DNA of 64,000 nt from positions 3,577,034 to 3,641,033 of the forward strand of contig CM072888.1 of assembly GCA_037013685.1 (NCBI GenBank). Direction: 5' to 3'. The notes below the pieces were generated by a model, which saw only the letters and a program-made list of their open reading frames with translations, made no database searches and was not told the origin of the DNA. Both the position numbers and the translations under genes were made by a program. This stretch comes from Acridotheres tristis. Its lineage: Eukaryota > Chordata > Aves > Passeriformes > Sturnidae. Below are positions 44,090-56,400 of this stretch, piece by piece. Each line of letters opens with the position of its first letter. The first letter of the stretch is position 1.

Positions 44090-44480
44090 GGTCCTGCAGC
44101 GGCTGAGTGAACGTGAACTTCACATCTACACTGGAACAGCGTCCGCATCCCGCGGGAACGGGCGGCGTGGCGGGGCCGCCGTTTCCCTGCGGGAATTGCG
44201 CGGCACGGAAGTGACGCGAGGGCGGGAAGTGACGGCGGCGGCGGGAGCGGGGTCGGAGCGGGCCATGAACAGCCGGCTGCAGGAGATCCGTGAGCGGCAG
44301 AAGCTCCGCCGGCAGCTCCTGGCGCAGCAGGTACGGCCGGGAACAGCCGGGGTACGGCGGGGGCGGGGGCCTGCGGCGGTGTGCGGCCGGGCCGGGCCGG
44401 GCCGGGCTGGGCTGGGCCGGGCAGGGCTGGCCGAGGCGTGACTTTGTGTTTCCCGCTGTGCAGCTCGGGGCCGAGAACGC
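44090..44480 (+). promoter_or_regulatory. METTL14: CpG-island promoter of METTL14
   Basis: A short GC- and CpG-rich block surrounds the METTL14 start. Two near-identical composite motifs, CGGAAGTGACG at 44206-44216 and GGGAAGTGACG at 44224-44234, lie 30-60 nt before the ATG. Each joins an ETS core (GGAAGTG) to a CRE half site (TGACG), a common arrangement in TATA-less housekeeping promoters. No TATA box is seen. The transcription start probably lies around these motifs, but this is inference. Confidence 0.65.
44265..44330 (+). CDS. METTL14: METTL14 exon 1
   Basis: This 66-nt exon encodes residues 1-22, [20 protein letters not shown] plus QQ, and ends CAG|GTACGG in phase 0. The ATG has G at -3. 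The frame is open upstream for about 74 codons but has no in-frame ATG, and human METTL14 begins [10 protein letters not shown], so this start is chosen. Residue 2 is Asn rather than Asp. Confidence 0.96.
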
Positions 44481-47400
44481 CGACAGCATCGGCGCCGTGC
44501 TCAACAGCAAGGATGAGCAGCGGGAGATCGCGGAAACCAGGGAGACCTGCAGGTCGGTATCGGAGCGCGCTGGCTGTGCAAAACTCATACACGAGTACAG
44601 GCCCAGGAAATGCGATGAGATTGCACTCGGTGAAAGAAAACCCAGTAATTAGTCAAGTCAGAGCCTTGGCTAAGGCGAGGAGGGTCTAGTTATTCCCTTC
44701 TAAGATCCGCTTGGAAATACAGGCTCACTTTTGTTTCTGGTGTTAAAAAGCTACCGTGTAGGAAAACTGAGATCTGAGTTTAGAAGGGGCCGTCTGCTTG
44801 TGTCCCAGAGCCTTTATGCTTTTGCAAAGCACAGTTCAGGGCAGTTCAGTTCTTATGAAACTACGGGTATGTCTAGGACAGTTCAGCTACTGCTTATCAT
44901 TTCTCACATGTCTGTGAACAGGCTTAATTCTGTAGGCGGACTTCTTTGGAGTAAAACAAGCTGTACCTTTTAGAACAGAAAAATGAGAAATGGAAGAGAA
45001 TGAGCTTAATTCTGTAGATATACTGCATTGGTTAAAATAAGCTGTGCTTTTGAGAGCAGAAACATGATAAAGGCAAGGGAATTACTCTTTTCAAGAGTTC
45101 TGTTTTTAATAAGTTGTGCTGAACTCACATCTACTGAGAGAGGAATAGCTTTTCATGGATGATATTTTGAAATAGTTTCAGATTTATAACGTGCAGTCAA
45201 GGCATATTATTAAAGATTCCTGAACACTCTTCTTTGGTGACAGAAATTTTCTTATGAGGATTTTGGGCTCTTCATAGGGCTGCTTATGATACTTCTGCAC
45301 CAAATGCAAAACGTAAATATCCAGATGAGGGAGAAGCTGATGAGGAAGAGATTGAAGAATATAAGGTAAGAAAAAGCAGAAAAAGTTACTTTTCTCTGAT
45401 GTTGTGTCCCAGAGGTACTTAGAAAATGTGTGTGTATATTAAAATAAATGTGATGTGTATATATCCTTTAGTATGTGTGTTCCACAGTGGCATCTCCCTT
45501 GATGCCTTCCACTGCAGAAGTGTAAGGGAGAGAACATAGATGCTGCATGGCTCACCTCAGGTGTGACATAAATGCATTAAACTGTACACTCACCAAAGCC
45601 CAGTGTGTGGAGCCTTGATTAGTGCTGCTCCTCAGAGGAAGCAGGCCTAGGTGTAAGTGCTCACAGAGAACAGCACTGAGCCGTGGCTGGCTGTGGGAAG
45701 AAGTGGTAAAATGTTGTGTGTGCTTGGGTACACACGGAAAGAATCTTAACCAGGATTTCATTGTGTCAAAAGGAAAGGCTGCAGTCAGCAGCAGGCACAG
45801 GCCATGGGATGAGACAAGAGTGTCTTCTGACCCCTCTGTGCAGTGCCAAGGAATGCACTTCTGCATGAGTGGAAGAAACAAGGGATTCTAAGGGAATTGG
45901 AAGTGAGAGGCTTGGTTTGGGGCGTTCTTTTAAGTGTCCAAAATGTCCAGGAAGAGTTAGGTTGAAAAATACAAACCAAAATGCCTCCATGGTCATTGAA
46001 GTGTCAAACTCTGATGCCCTTCACTTATCAAATGCTCATCCCAAAGCTGTTTGACAGCTTTCTCCTAATGTGATGTTTTGGCCAAGATGAGAGATAGAGC
46101 TTAAACAAAGGCCTGATTATGATACAGCTGTCTTTATGATTTGCTTTGGGATCTGATTGCAGTGTATGTCCTCCTCCCTTTTATCCATGTCCTAATAACC
46201 TTGTTTGTGTGGTTAAATCAATGTCAGTGTATTTATGAAACAGAGCAGTGTCTGCTGTTCTCTTGGATGCTTGAAATAGTAATTTTTTAAATGCAAAGCC
46301 TTTGTCATGTTACATTTGTGTTCAGGTTTGTAAGTCTTGCAGTAATAATGTCTATCTTTTATCTGACTAAACCAGAAAGTTAATGTACGACAGGATGGTT
46401 TTTGATGATTGATTTTGAAAGTCTCTCTGTAAAGGGACAGATATTATTTTTAATATGATAAGTGTTAGTCTGTACACCCTGTTTAGTAAAGAAATTGTCA
46501 CCATGAGGTAGAAGGGTGTTTGTGAAGCAGGGTTTTATACTTGCATTAGTGATCAGTTAATATAAATTAATTTTACTTCTTCACCAAGTACATGGTTAAA
46601 GAACTAAATTTTAATTACCTATAAAGTGTATATAGAGAAATCACTTGGGCTGGCAAAGTACATGAATCTTATCATTAAGATTTTCTTAATCATCGTGGAG
46701 AAGGCTTGCCCTGGGGTGAGCTGTGACCACTTGCAAGTGGCCAGACTTTTTCTATATTGTTAAAATGGAAGAATGTTTTAATAACAGTAGGTCACACAAA
46801 ATTCAGTCGAGCAGATGAACAGACTTAAGAAACTTGAAACCCCAGAGTAGAACATCTATAGTGGAGTCATCAGCTGTTTCCTGCAGGCATTGCTAATTCC
46901 CTATTGGCAAGGAAATAAGAACAGTAAAATTCCATCTGCATTTATGTAACTTTTTCCTGAGCTCTCTGAGCCTGCTTAAATTTAGCCTTGTAAAATGAAC
47001 TCAGAAAAAAATCTGGATCTTTAAGGTGTCAAGCCCTATTGTATTGTGTTTAATGCAACTTAGACAAAAGCAATAATAGACTTAACTAGTAGTGTTGTGG
47101 ACAAGTTTTGCGAGTTTGCCAGTTTTGGTCAGAAAATCAGAGGTATTTCTGATGTGAAGGGACTTGTGTCTATATCCCTGACTTGCAGTGTTGGCTTCTA
47201 TGTGATGGGATCAGGTAAATCATCTGAAATGATTAAAAACTTTTATGGCCTGGGTTCAGATTTGTTGGAAATGAACGTACCCTCAAACCTGTGTGAGAAC
47301 AGTTTTTGAGATCAAAGGTGAAGTATTTTACTTTTCTTAGCCATATAGGAACATCTGATACAAAAAAAAACCAAAACGATGTGTTTTAATTTGGGGGTTT

Positions 47401-50400
47401 TTTGTTATTATTTGTGTGTCTGGTTTTTGGTTTTCTGTAGAATAAATGTGAATTTACAGTGGTGGTTCTTCATGAGACAGGGTGATGAGAGAGCAAAGGG
47501 CAGCACTGACTCCAGTCTGGCAGCTTGACTGCAGCCTTGGAGCCTGGCTCTGCCTTGCAGCCTTGGAGGGGGGCTGATAGGGAAGAGATGCACTACTGGA
47601 AAAATGAATAATGGATATTTTAAAGCCAGAAAGTTGAGTTGTGGTTTTGGAGAACTCTAAAATACTCTTTTGTTGTAGAATTGTAACAGCTGTCCCAGGG
47701 TTAGTTGAGCTCTGTGCTCTGTATTTGGAAGTGCCCTGTAATGGGATTAGAGTCTGTGCTGCCTCTGTGAGGCTTTTCACCACCCTCTGGGAGCTGTGAC
47801 TGCTGTTCCACCTGTTGCCTTCCCCAGGTGATCTGACTCCATTGTTTGAACCTGTGTGAGCGTCTGGTTTGTGGAGTTTTCACTTTGTGTGGAGTACAAA
47901 ACCACTTGTGATTTTATTTTGCTGTCTGCCAGCCTAATTTGAGACTGCCCTGTTTAGTTCATTTGTGCAAGCAGAGGCCTGCGGGCTCGGCACGGTTCCC
48001 TGCCATTGTTGTGGAGGCTGAAGAAAGCCTGCTTGGTTGAACCGTGGATTACATGTATGTCCAGTCATATGAAACAAACTGGGTTTGAATATTGTGAGTT
48101 TCTATTTCCCAAACTCAGCAACTCTGTAGCATATGCTTTGGAAAACAAGGATAATTAATGTACAAGAACCTGGTGTTGAAGAATCTTGTCTTACTCCTGT
48201 GACTGTGTCCTTTCCCTTTGAAAGCTGGCAGTGTGGGCTTTTGTTTGTGGCCACAAGACTCTTCTTAAATCACTTATGAAGGCAAAAAGAGAACTGGGAT
48301 GACTCAGGTATCTAACTGGTGCTTATCATCAGAAGGACAACATTTAGACAAAGATGGAAGAGGGGAAACAGGTGTAACTTATGATGGCATAAGCAGTTTT
48401 TAGTAAAACTCAGGCTTTCAGCTTTTTGGTTTTTTGGCCTGAATAACACTTGCTGCTGCTTGTCTGTGCATTTCTTTTCCTTGCAAACACTCCTGCTGTT
48501 TCTTATAGTAATCTTTTATTTGATCTGGTTAAACAGACAAGAAAAAAAGAGTGTGTATCTCTTAAGTTCATCACCTGAATAGGGAAGGGGAAGCTGTGAG
48601 CTATTAATCACATCAGGCATTTCAGAAGTTGGTTCAAACCTCCACTGTGGAAATAACAGAGGCTTACTCCAAGATTTTGACATTTAGAGGGGTCAGAACT
48701 GGGAGGGACAACACTTAATTTTTTATTCTGCATTCGGACAATTTATGTAGCATAGGGTAAATACAGCTGTAATAATATGATAGATGATATCAATTAGGAA
48801 TTCTTCAGTTGTACTTGTATATTTTATAAATGTATATACGGGGTTGATCCAGGGTCAGTGGGAAGGCAGAAAGTGATGTGAAGTGAGTCTCTGTGAGTTT
48901 CTGTTCTCTCTGAGTTCTGTGTTGGATGTTCAGAGTACAGCAGTGTAACAGATCTCTGAATCCCAGAAACCTGTTGAATGAACAGTTGGTGGCTCTCCAG
49001 ATAGTTTTAATGTAAATTTTGGGGCTATAGAATAGGAATGTTAAAGATGACATCTAAGGACAGTCCAGATGAAATACTGACTTGTACCATGACCTGTTTC
49101 TGCCAAGTGTGGACTTCACTAAGGCTGGAAAATAAGATATTATTGTATGGATATAAGTGCTCCGAAGTTCTGCTGCAGAAGAACTTCAACAAAATAGAGA
49201 CTTTGAATCCAAAGAGTGAAAGTTTTGTGGGACAAAACTGTGAAGTTTTGCACCTCGTAAAGCACTGTCAGGGGCTGGAAATTAAGGGGTTCTTATTTTT
49301 TTTCTTCTTTCAGAGCCCTTTGCCAGTAACACTCTCCTCGTTAGTCAGAGAGGTGCAGACTTTTTGGGAATAGGTGTTTTTTTTCCCACTCCAACACTGG
49401 AGCTGGATTTGCTGTTTGTAGACAGTCCACTTCTTGTTATGATTCTGCTTCTTAAGGAGAGGACAGAAACAGCTCGATCTTGTATGCACACTTGTAATAG
49501 CTGCTTTATTTCCAAGGATGAAGTAGAGCTGCAGCAAGATGAAGAAAACCTGCCCTATGAAGAAGAGATTTACAAAGATTCCAGTACCTTTCTTAAGGTG
49601 AGCTGCTTCTGCAATTGGAAGTGTAGTCAGAGCTTGTTGTGTTAAACTGTGCAGCTGGTGGGATCTGAAATACATCTTTAAAGGCTGAAGTAGTGGCTTG
49701 GAACTCACAGAAGGTACAGAAGCTGCCTGTGACAGATCTGACTGTAACTGGGGTTTGCATTGCTCTGAGGCAGCTCTCAGTGAGCTGCAGCAGTGGTGGG
49801 CCTGGTTTGGAACTGAAAGGTTGGTCTTGACCAGTGGAACTTAAAAAGGCGTGCTGGAATAATCTGCTCCTTTCTCATTTATCAGAGTAACACGTACAAT
49901 GTGCCTGTGTATGTCCACTTGTCTCCTGTTGCTCTCACTGAATTTCTTCCTGTTCTCCAGGGCACTCAGAGCCTAAATCCACACAACGATTACTGCCAGC
50001 ACTTCGTGGATACAGGACACAGGCCCCAGAACTTCATCAGAGACGTTGGTATGTCACAGCCACAAACTGTTTGAACATGACTCATTTGATTCAACAGCAC
50101 TTCTTTTTCTTCTCCTTTTTTAATTCCTTACAGTTTCTGGGAAGTGCAGATAGACAGTCTTTCCCTAGTTTTTGTCAGTGTGCATACATATCAGTATAGA
50201 GATCTATATGAATGTTTTTATTCTCACTTACTTAGGAGGTCATTATTGTCAAGACTGTTCTTATCCTTGGTTTTACATGAAAGTATTTCACCAGGAAGAT
50301 TTTTTTTTTCCAACCTAAGCTCTTTTGATTCCAGAAAGTAGATGACTTTAATGAGGAGGTCTTGAAACCTCTGGAAGTTTACAGTTCACCTGTGTACAGG

Positions 50401-53400
50401 GCTGTATTGCCTCTTAAGCATGTAAATTATGGGAAATACTGACATTTAAGTCAGGAAGCAATATGGATCATGTTTCCCAGCTAAATTAGGTAACTGCTGA
50501 CAGCTCATTAGAATGCCCAGGTTTAGAGGATGCTGCTTTTCAAGTTTACATGTATCCAGACATAACTTATGACTGAAATGATGCTACACTGGGCCTGAAT
50601 TTAAACTTGCTAAAACTAAGGCATGATTTGGTCCTGCTTCCCAGAATAGGTGCCTAGCATTTGGTTTCTAAAAGGAGCAGGACATCTCCCTCTGCAGTTT
50701 TATGCAACAGTTCTCTGTATTTTATCAAGTGTGAGATTGGCAGGGCAAGGGGATTGTGTTTTTAGACAGCAGCCCAAAGAGGTTTGGTTTGCCTCCAGAG
50801 GCTTTTAATTTTTTATTCTCTGTATTTTGTGAATGGTTCTGTGACACACATCTGGATGGTTTTTAAGAAAAATGGGTTCAATTGGATCTTTATCTTAAAA
50901 GCACTTGAGGTAGTTCTACACTCTTCTTGGAAATGAGTACAGAGAAGCAGCAGCCCCTGTAGTGTGCCATGAGTTCTCTGCTGTGTAAGGATTTCAGGGA
51001 AGGGACAGGGTGAACACTTCTGCAGGTGTTGGTGTGGAGATGAACACAGCAGCAGCTGGGCCAGAGCCTTTAACAGGGCTGAGCTGTGTCAGCTGCACAT
51101 GGGTGAGCACACGTTTTGTGCACCACGATCACATCTCTGCTGAGGTGCTACAAGTTAGTGCAGGTGGCCCAAAGAAAAACAAATGGTTCTAGAACACCAA
51201 GCTGTATCTTTTTGATGTTGCTGTTGGAAAAGAGGGAGAGGCACGTGGGTCTGGGTTTGGTTAGTTTGAGGGATTTTGATTGAAAATTCTTTTACATCTA
51301 TTGCCTAGCAGCTGCTGCCCAGGGGTATTGGACTCACATGGGCTGGAAGCAGCACAGTGGTGGAAATCAGGAGAATGCAGCAGTAGCTTTGAGCTGTTAC
51401 ATATGTGAGGAAAAGGATGAAAATAACTGTTATGTGTTTTATGCACGAGTAGCAAAAGATAATAAAGGTTAGACACCGAGAACTTTGCTTTTATCATTGC
51501 ATTCCTAGGATTGGGACTTAAGAAGTTTGAATTAAATTAAGGAGAGAGATGAAGTGTTTGTGAGTTTGGGTAAGGCTTTTCCCCCATTTTATTAGTACCA
51601 TTCCAAGTTGTACTTTTAAATGAACATGAAGCCTTTTAAATAACTCCTACTGAAGTTGAAGTGATAGTGCTTGGGAAGCAGAAATGGTACCTTGTTGGTT
51701 GATGCTGAACCTGCTGCTGCTGCTAGCAAACCCATTGTCTCTAAGGGAGAATGAAATATACTTGAAAGTATCTTTTCCTTTTTACAACATTTGCTGCAAA
51801 AGATCTAATGAGGGTTCTCTCCTTTGCATTCTGTACACATGAAGGGTTGGAAAATTGACGTCATAAAGCTACATGTAGGAACATGTGTTCAGATCTTCAT
51901 GACTGCCACCACAACACCAAATCTCAGTGTAAGGGTTGCCTCAGGGAGCCCCAGCTGCCACCTTGGAAACAGTCATCAAAGATTACACAGACTATGCTGT
52001 GAATTAATGTTAATTAGATCTTTATAGAAATTTATGGATGGGGTAAAACCAAAATAACTTCTTTCATCATCCTGGCACTTCCACTTTACGTGAAAGGTTG
52101 TTTCCTTCGGGTAACTGGAGTTGTGAATTTCTGATCCACTGTAGTGCTCTGGAGAAGATCAGAGCATAGACACTGCATCAGTAACAGCCCTGATTAGCTG
52201 GGTGAGGGCAGAAGGCTTTTGTTAAGTACTGAACTAGAAACTGCTTTAAAGGGTTTGCTTTGTCAAAAATTAAAACCAGACTAAGTATTAACATTTGGGC
52301 CTATTCAGAATACTGGACAATGCTTAATTGATAGAGATTTACTCTGTTAAGTAGTTGTTAACTTCATGTTTTCTTCTTCTTAGGCTTAGCAGATAGGTTT
52401 GAAGAATATCCAAAACTTAGAGAGCTCATCAGATTGAAGGATGAGCTGATATCTAAATCTAACACTCCTCCCATGTAAGTGTTCTTGTGGAAAATGCCTT
52501 TCTTCTCCAGACCTGTTTGAAGTTAGCTGTCTGCTTTGCAAATCTCTATCTTCAGCACCTGCTTAGAGTTTACATTTTCTCTTTTTGTTTGTGTATACAA
52601 ATGAATCAATTGAAGCATAGAAGAATAAGATCACTCTGGTTTTGTTAGTTTAATCTAGATGTTTAATACAGTGTATAAACTAGATTTTCTTTCCAATGTA
52701 TGTTTATTTATAGTCTCTAAAGCTTTGATTTTTTTAAGACCAAATTGTCAACTGATTTGGCTGTGGGCTTTAATTTGGGACCTAAAAGAGTGTCATATGG
52801 TGGTGAATCTCATGTTTTCATGTGGTTTATGATAACAAGAAGAACGTCTGAAAATTGGCCTCATGGTATAACCATAGCTTTTCTTGTAGCAGCTGGTTTT
52901 TGTGTAGTGTTCAGCTGTTATCTCAGTATCCATCAATCACGTTACTTTGGAGTTGAGGACAAAAATGTTTAGGCTGACTGGAAGTCGTTTGTCCTTATTG
53001 ACTTGGAATTACCTTGGAGTTTTTGTTGAATGTCAGACACAGCCTCAGTGTGCAGCATGTTGCTCCAGGGATTCAGGCCTCTCTGAACCTTATGCTTGCC
53101 ATGTGCAGTAGTCTTAATCTGTACCACAAAAATCCACCTTATTTAATGAGAGTCACATAAACCCCATGAAATAGTTGTCTGAACAACTGAGTGCAAAATG
53201 CAGAACTCAACCTGCTCTTTTAAGCTAGGCATGCTTTGGTCATAAAGTATAATGGGGGAAAACCAGTAGTCACATGCTGCCTTCTGACAGCACCAAGTAC
53301 ACAGATGGATCTCTTCCACACACCTTTTGGGAAGGGGAACGTGGTGGTCTGCTGATCAGCTTTACTGAGGTTAAAGGAATTTAGGGGAGGGCAGTGTAAT

Positions 53401-56400
53401 TTTTGGACAGTGATAGAGCAGTGAGTGGTGTGCAGGTGTGAAGGAGAGCCATAAGAGTGTGTGTGAGCAGGTATTTAATAGAATCGGTGGGGGGGGAATT
53501 CTGCCTGGGACAGGAATAGAGAAATACATGTATACTGTAGAAAAAGTAACAGTATTTAGAATCTTTGGAATAATTGTAGAAATATGCCACTTTGCCAGTT
53601 AGCCAGGCAACGAATGTTTGCTTCTTAAATGTTTATGTTTCCTCCTATTATAGCCCACGGGTGTACAGAAAGTGCAGTGGGTCTGCACTAGATATTGTTG
53701 TACAGCCTGCGTGGGCATCTGTTTCCTGCTTGCTAAGTTAGAATCCTAAAAACTGTTTATTAAGAATACTTAAAAAACATAATGCAGTAGCATCCAGCCT
53801 CGATTAAGTGAGGGTGTGTAATGGTTCTCCTCTGGATTTTGAGCATTTGAGATGTACAGCCCACCCAGGAGACCCTGCTCTCAGCTGGCTGCACAGAAGT
53901 GCTGTGTGGAATGTGGTTCTCAGGCCACTCTTGAACCTTGTCCAAGCAGTCTGGCATCTTCTGTTTAAACAGGTATTTGCAAGCAGACTTGGAAGCCTTT
54001 GATATTAGGGAACTGAAGTCCAAATTTGATGTGATTCTGCTGGAGCCACCATTGGAAGAATATTACCGAGAGACTGGCATTACTGCCAATGAAAAATGCT
54101 GGACCTGGGATGATGTGAGTACCTTTTTTTGCTGTGAAGAACATCAAATAGCGTTTAATTTAGTAAATACAACTTTGTGTTCTCTCTGAGCCTGGCTGAA
54201 AACTTGAAGCTAAAGAGAAAGCTGGGTTCTCTCTGCCCTTACCTTCACTAAGCTTTCTGTTTCATTTTTGGCTGTCCATTGAAAATATTCCCTTGTTTTT
54301 TGAAATTCTTGGGATTCTTAAAGCATGCTTTTTAATATGCTGGTCTTCCAGAAAAAAGTGCAGGTTAATTTGCTTCACTGGCATTCCTCCAGTCTCCAAT
54401 TATTGATTGGGTAGAAAATTTTAATGGTCAAACCAGTAATAATCCTTAGAAACTTAACAAAATAGAGAAACCTCACTTGTGGAATTCTTTCTCTTATATT
54501 TATTCAAAAATGGTGCCTGGCAGTGCTGCCCAGGGCAAAAACATTTCATCCTAACAGAAATACTGGAGCGTTGGAGGCAGGACTCATCCTCCTAGTTTGG
54601 AGTTACATCCTCTTAGAATGGCTCCTACTGCATTATTTTTCCTCGGAGTGGCACTGAATGAATCTTGATTTGATGTGTTAGCAAGTTAGAGATCAGTCCT
54701 TTCAGCTTGTGATGACTAACAGATGCTTTGCATCCGAAGTTACCTCATCTTGAATGTTACTCATTTGCCATTGTTGAACCACTGTCCTCATGAATTCTGG
54801 CTGCTTTTACTAAATGTGAAAATGGAGAGAATGTCTTTACTATTTAGTGGTAGGAATTAAGCTGAGATTTTTAGAACGTCTTCACAACCTTCATGCAAGT
54901 ACTTAGAGAGGAAAAGAAACAGAGTACTCTTGATTCTGTATTAAATGTTTTTGCTGCTAGAGGAATGCTAGAACGAAGCAGAGATTTGAGGAGGAGATCA
55001 CGTGGCTTGTATCGGTCTTTAAGTCTAAAATTTTTTATACAGGTAGAATTTCTGTTTGTGACGGTTTCATCCCAGCCAGCAGCCGAGCCCCAGGCAGTCT
55101 CTGGCTCACTCCTCCACCAGTGTGATCAGGGAGAGAATTGGAAGAGTAAAAGCTGGAAAACTTGTGGCTTGAGACAAAGGCAGTTTAACGGGGAAAGCAA
55201 AGCCATGCACACAAGCAAAGCAGAACAAGGAATTAGTTCCCTGCATCCTGGTGGTTTCTGTGACAATGCCACAAGACTTGGTATTCTTCCTGATACAACT
55301 GGTGATTTGTATTTAATTCAGGAACACTTTTATTGCACTAGATCATGAAATTGGAAATTGAAGAAATTGCAGCCCCAAGGTCATTTGTGTTTCTGTGGTG
55401 CGGCTCAGGCGAGGGTCTGGATCTCGGCCGAGTGGTAAGATGTTGTTTTAATTCAATTTAACAGGGACAGGCTTAAGAGTTTATTTTTATCTTTGACTTT
55501 TCTCTGTATAGAATTCTCAGCCCTAACTACTGAGGGATGCTTTGTTACTGTGTTACAGGATATGTGATTTTTAAATGGCATTAACTGTTTAGATACTGTA
55601 AATGTCCAGATGAGTCATTGACTATGTGAGGAAGCATAATTCCTTGGGGTCTTGGTTTTGATGTGTGCGTGTTGACAGAGGAGCAGGTTGCCAAGTTACA
55701 ACTTTTTTAGCAGAAGTCTCAGTAGTTTTCTGCCAGAAATATCCATGCTAGGAGAAAGGTCCTACTGTTTCATAAATTGAGATACAATTCTGCATGCCAG
55801 GGAAACGCTGCTTGTGTTGGGGATACTGCACAAAGAATTCCCAGTTGGCTCCTGCTGTGCTGAAACATTATTCAGTTGGAGCAGTGCTTTCCATTAAAAC
55901 AATTCACAGACAACTGTTTAAGGGCAGCCTGTGGTTACTGATCTGTTTGCTTTGGCTGTTTTTCAGTCTGAAGTTGGCCAGATAAACTGGGTTTGGTCAC
56001 AGACAGGTTTGTAGTAGCTGGACAGTCCTTGAGTAGGAAAAGTCAAGGCCTAAGTGAGTGTTCAGCTGAGGTCACTTGATGTTTTTGTGCAGTGTGAACT
56101 GTTTTACTTGTTTCTAACATTTAGTGTCTGCGCAAGTGGGGTTACAGAAGATGTGAGGACATTTGCTGGATTAAAACAAACAAGAACAACCCTGGCAAGA
56201 CCAAGACTCTAGACCCTAAGGCTGTCTTCCAAAGAACCAAGGTAAAGAATTGGCTCCATTCCTCCTCTGTTTCCATTCTGTCTCTCATTCTGTGCTAATG
56301 ACACACCCGGTGTTGGTGACAGGCTTGTGAGAAAGACAACCAGGAGGACTTCCAAGTTCTGTTTTGCAAAGCACATTTTATGGAACAAAATTTAGCAATA

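Larger units (their letters stand above)
31318..44264. other. Intergenic interval between divergent PRSS12 and METTL14
   Basis: About 12.9 kb separates the two start codons. Apart from the CpG-rich promoter regions at each end, a probable LTR, two CR1-like fragments and homopolymer runs, I recognise nothing. Short open frames are present on both strands, but none shows domain signatures or splice-linked continuation. Distant regulatory elements could be present and would need cross-species alignment to reveal. Confidence 0.6.

Noticed and set aside
44043..44264. In-frame upstream extension of METTL14 exon 1
   Set aside because: The frame is open for about 74 codons before the ATG, but it has no ATG of its own and does not resemble the METTL14 N-terminus. 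GC richness explains the lack of stops.
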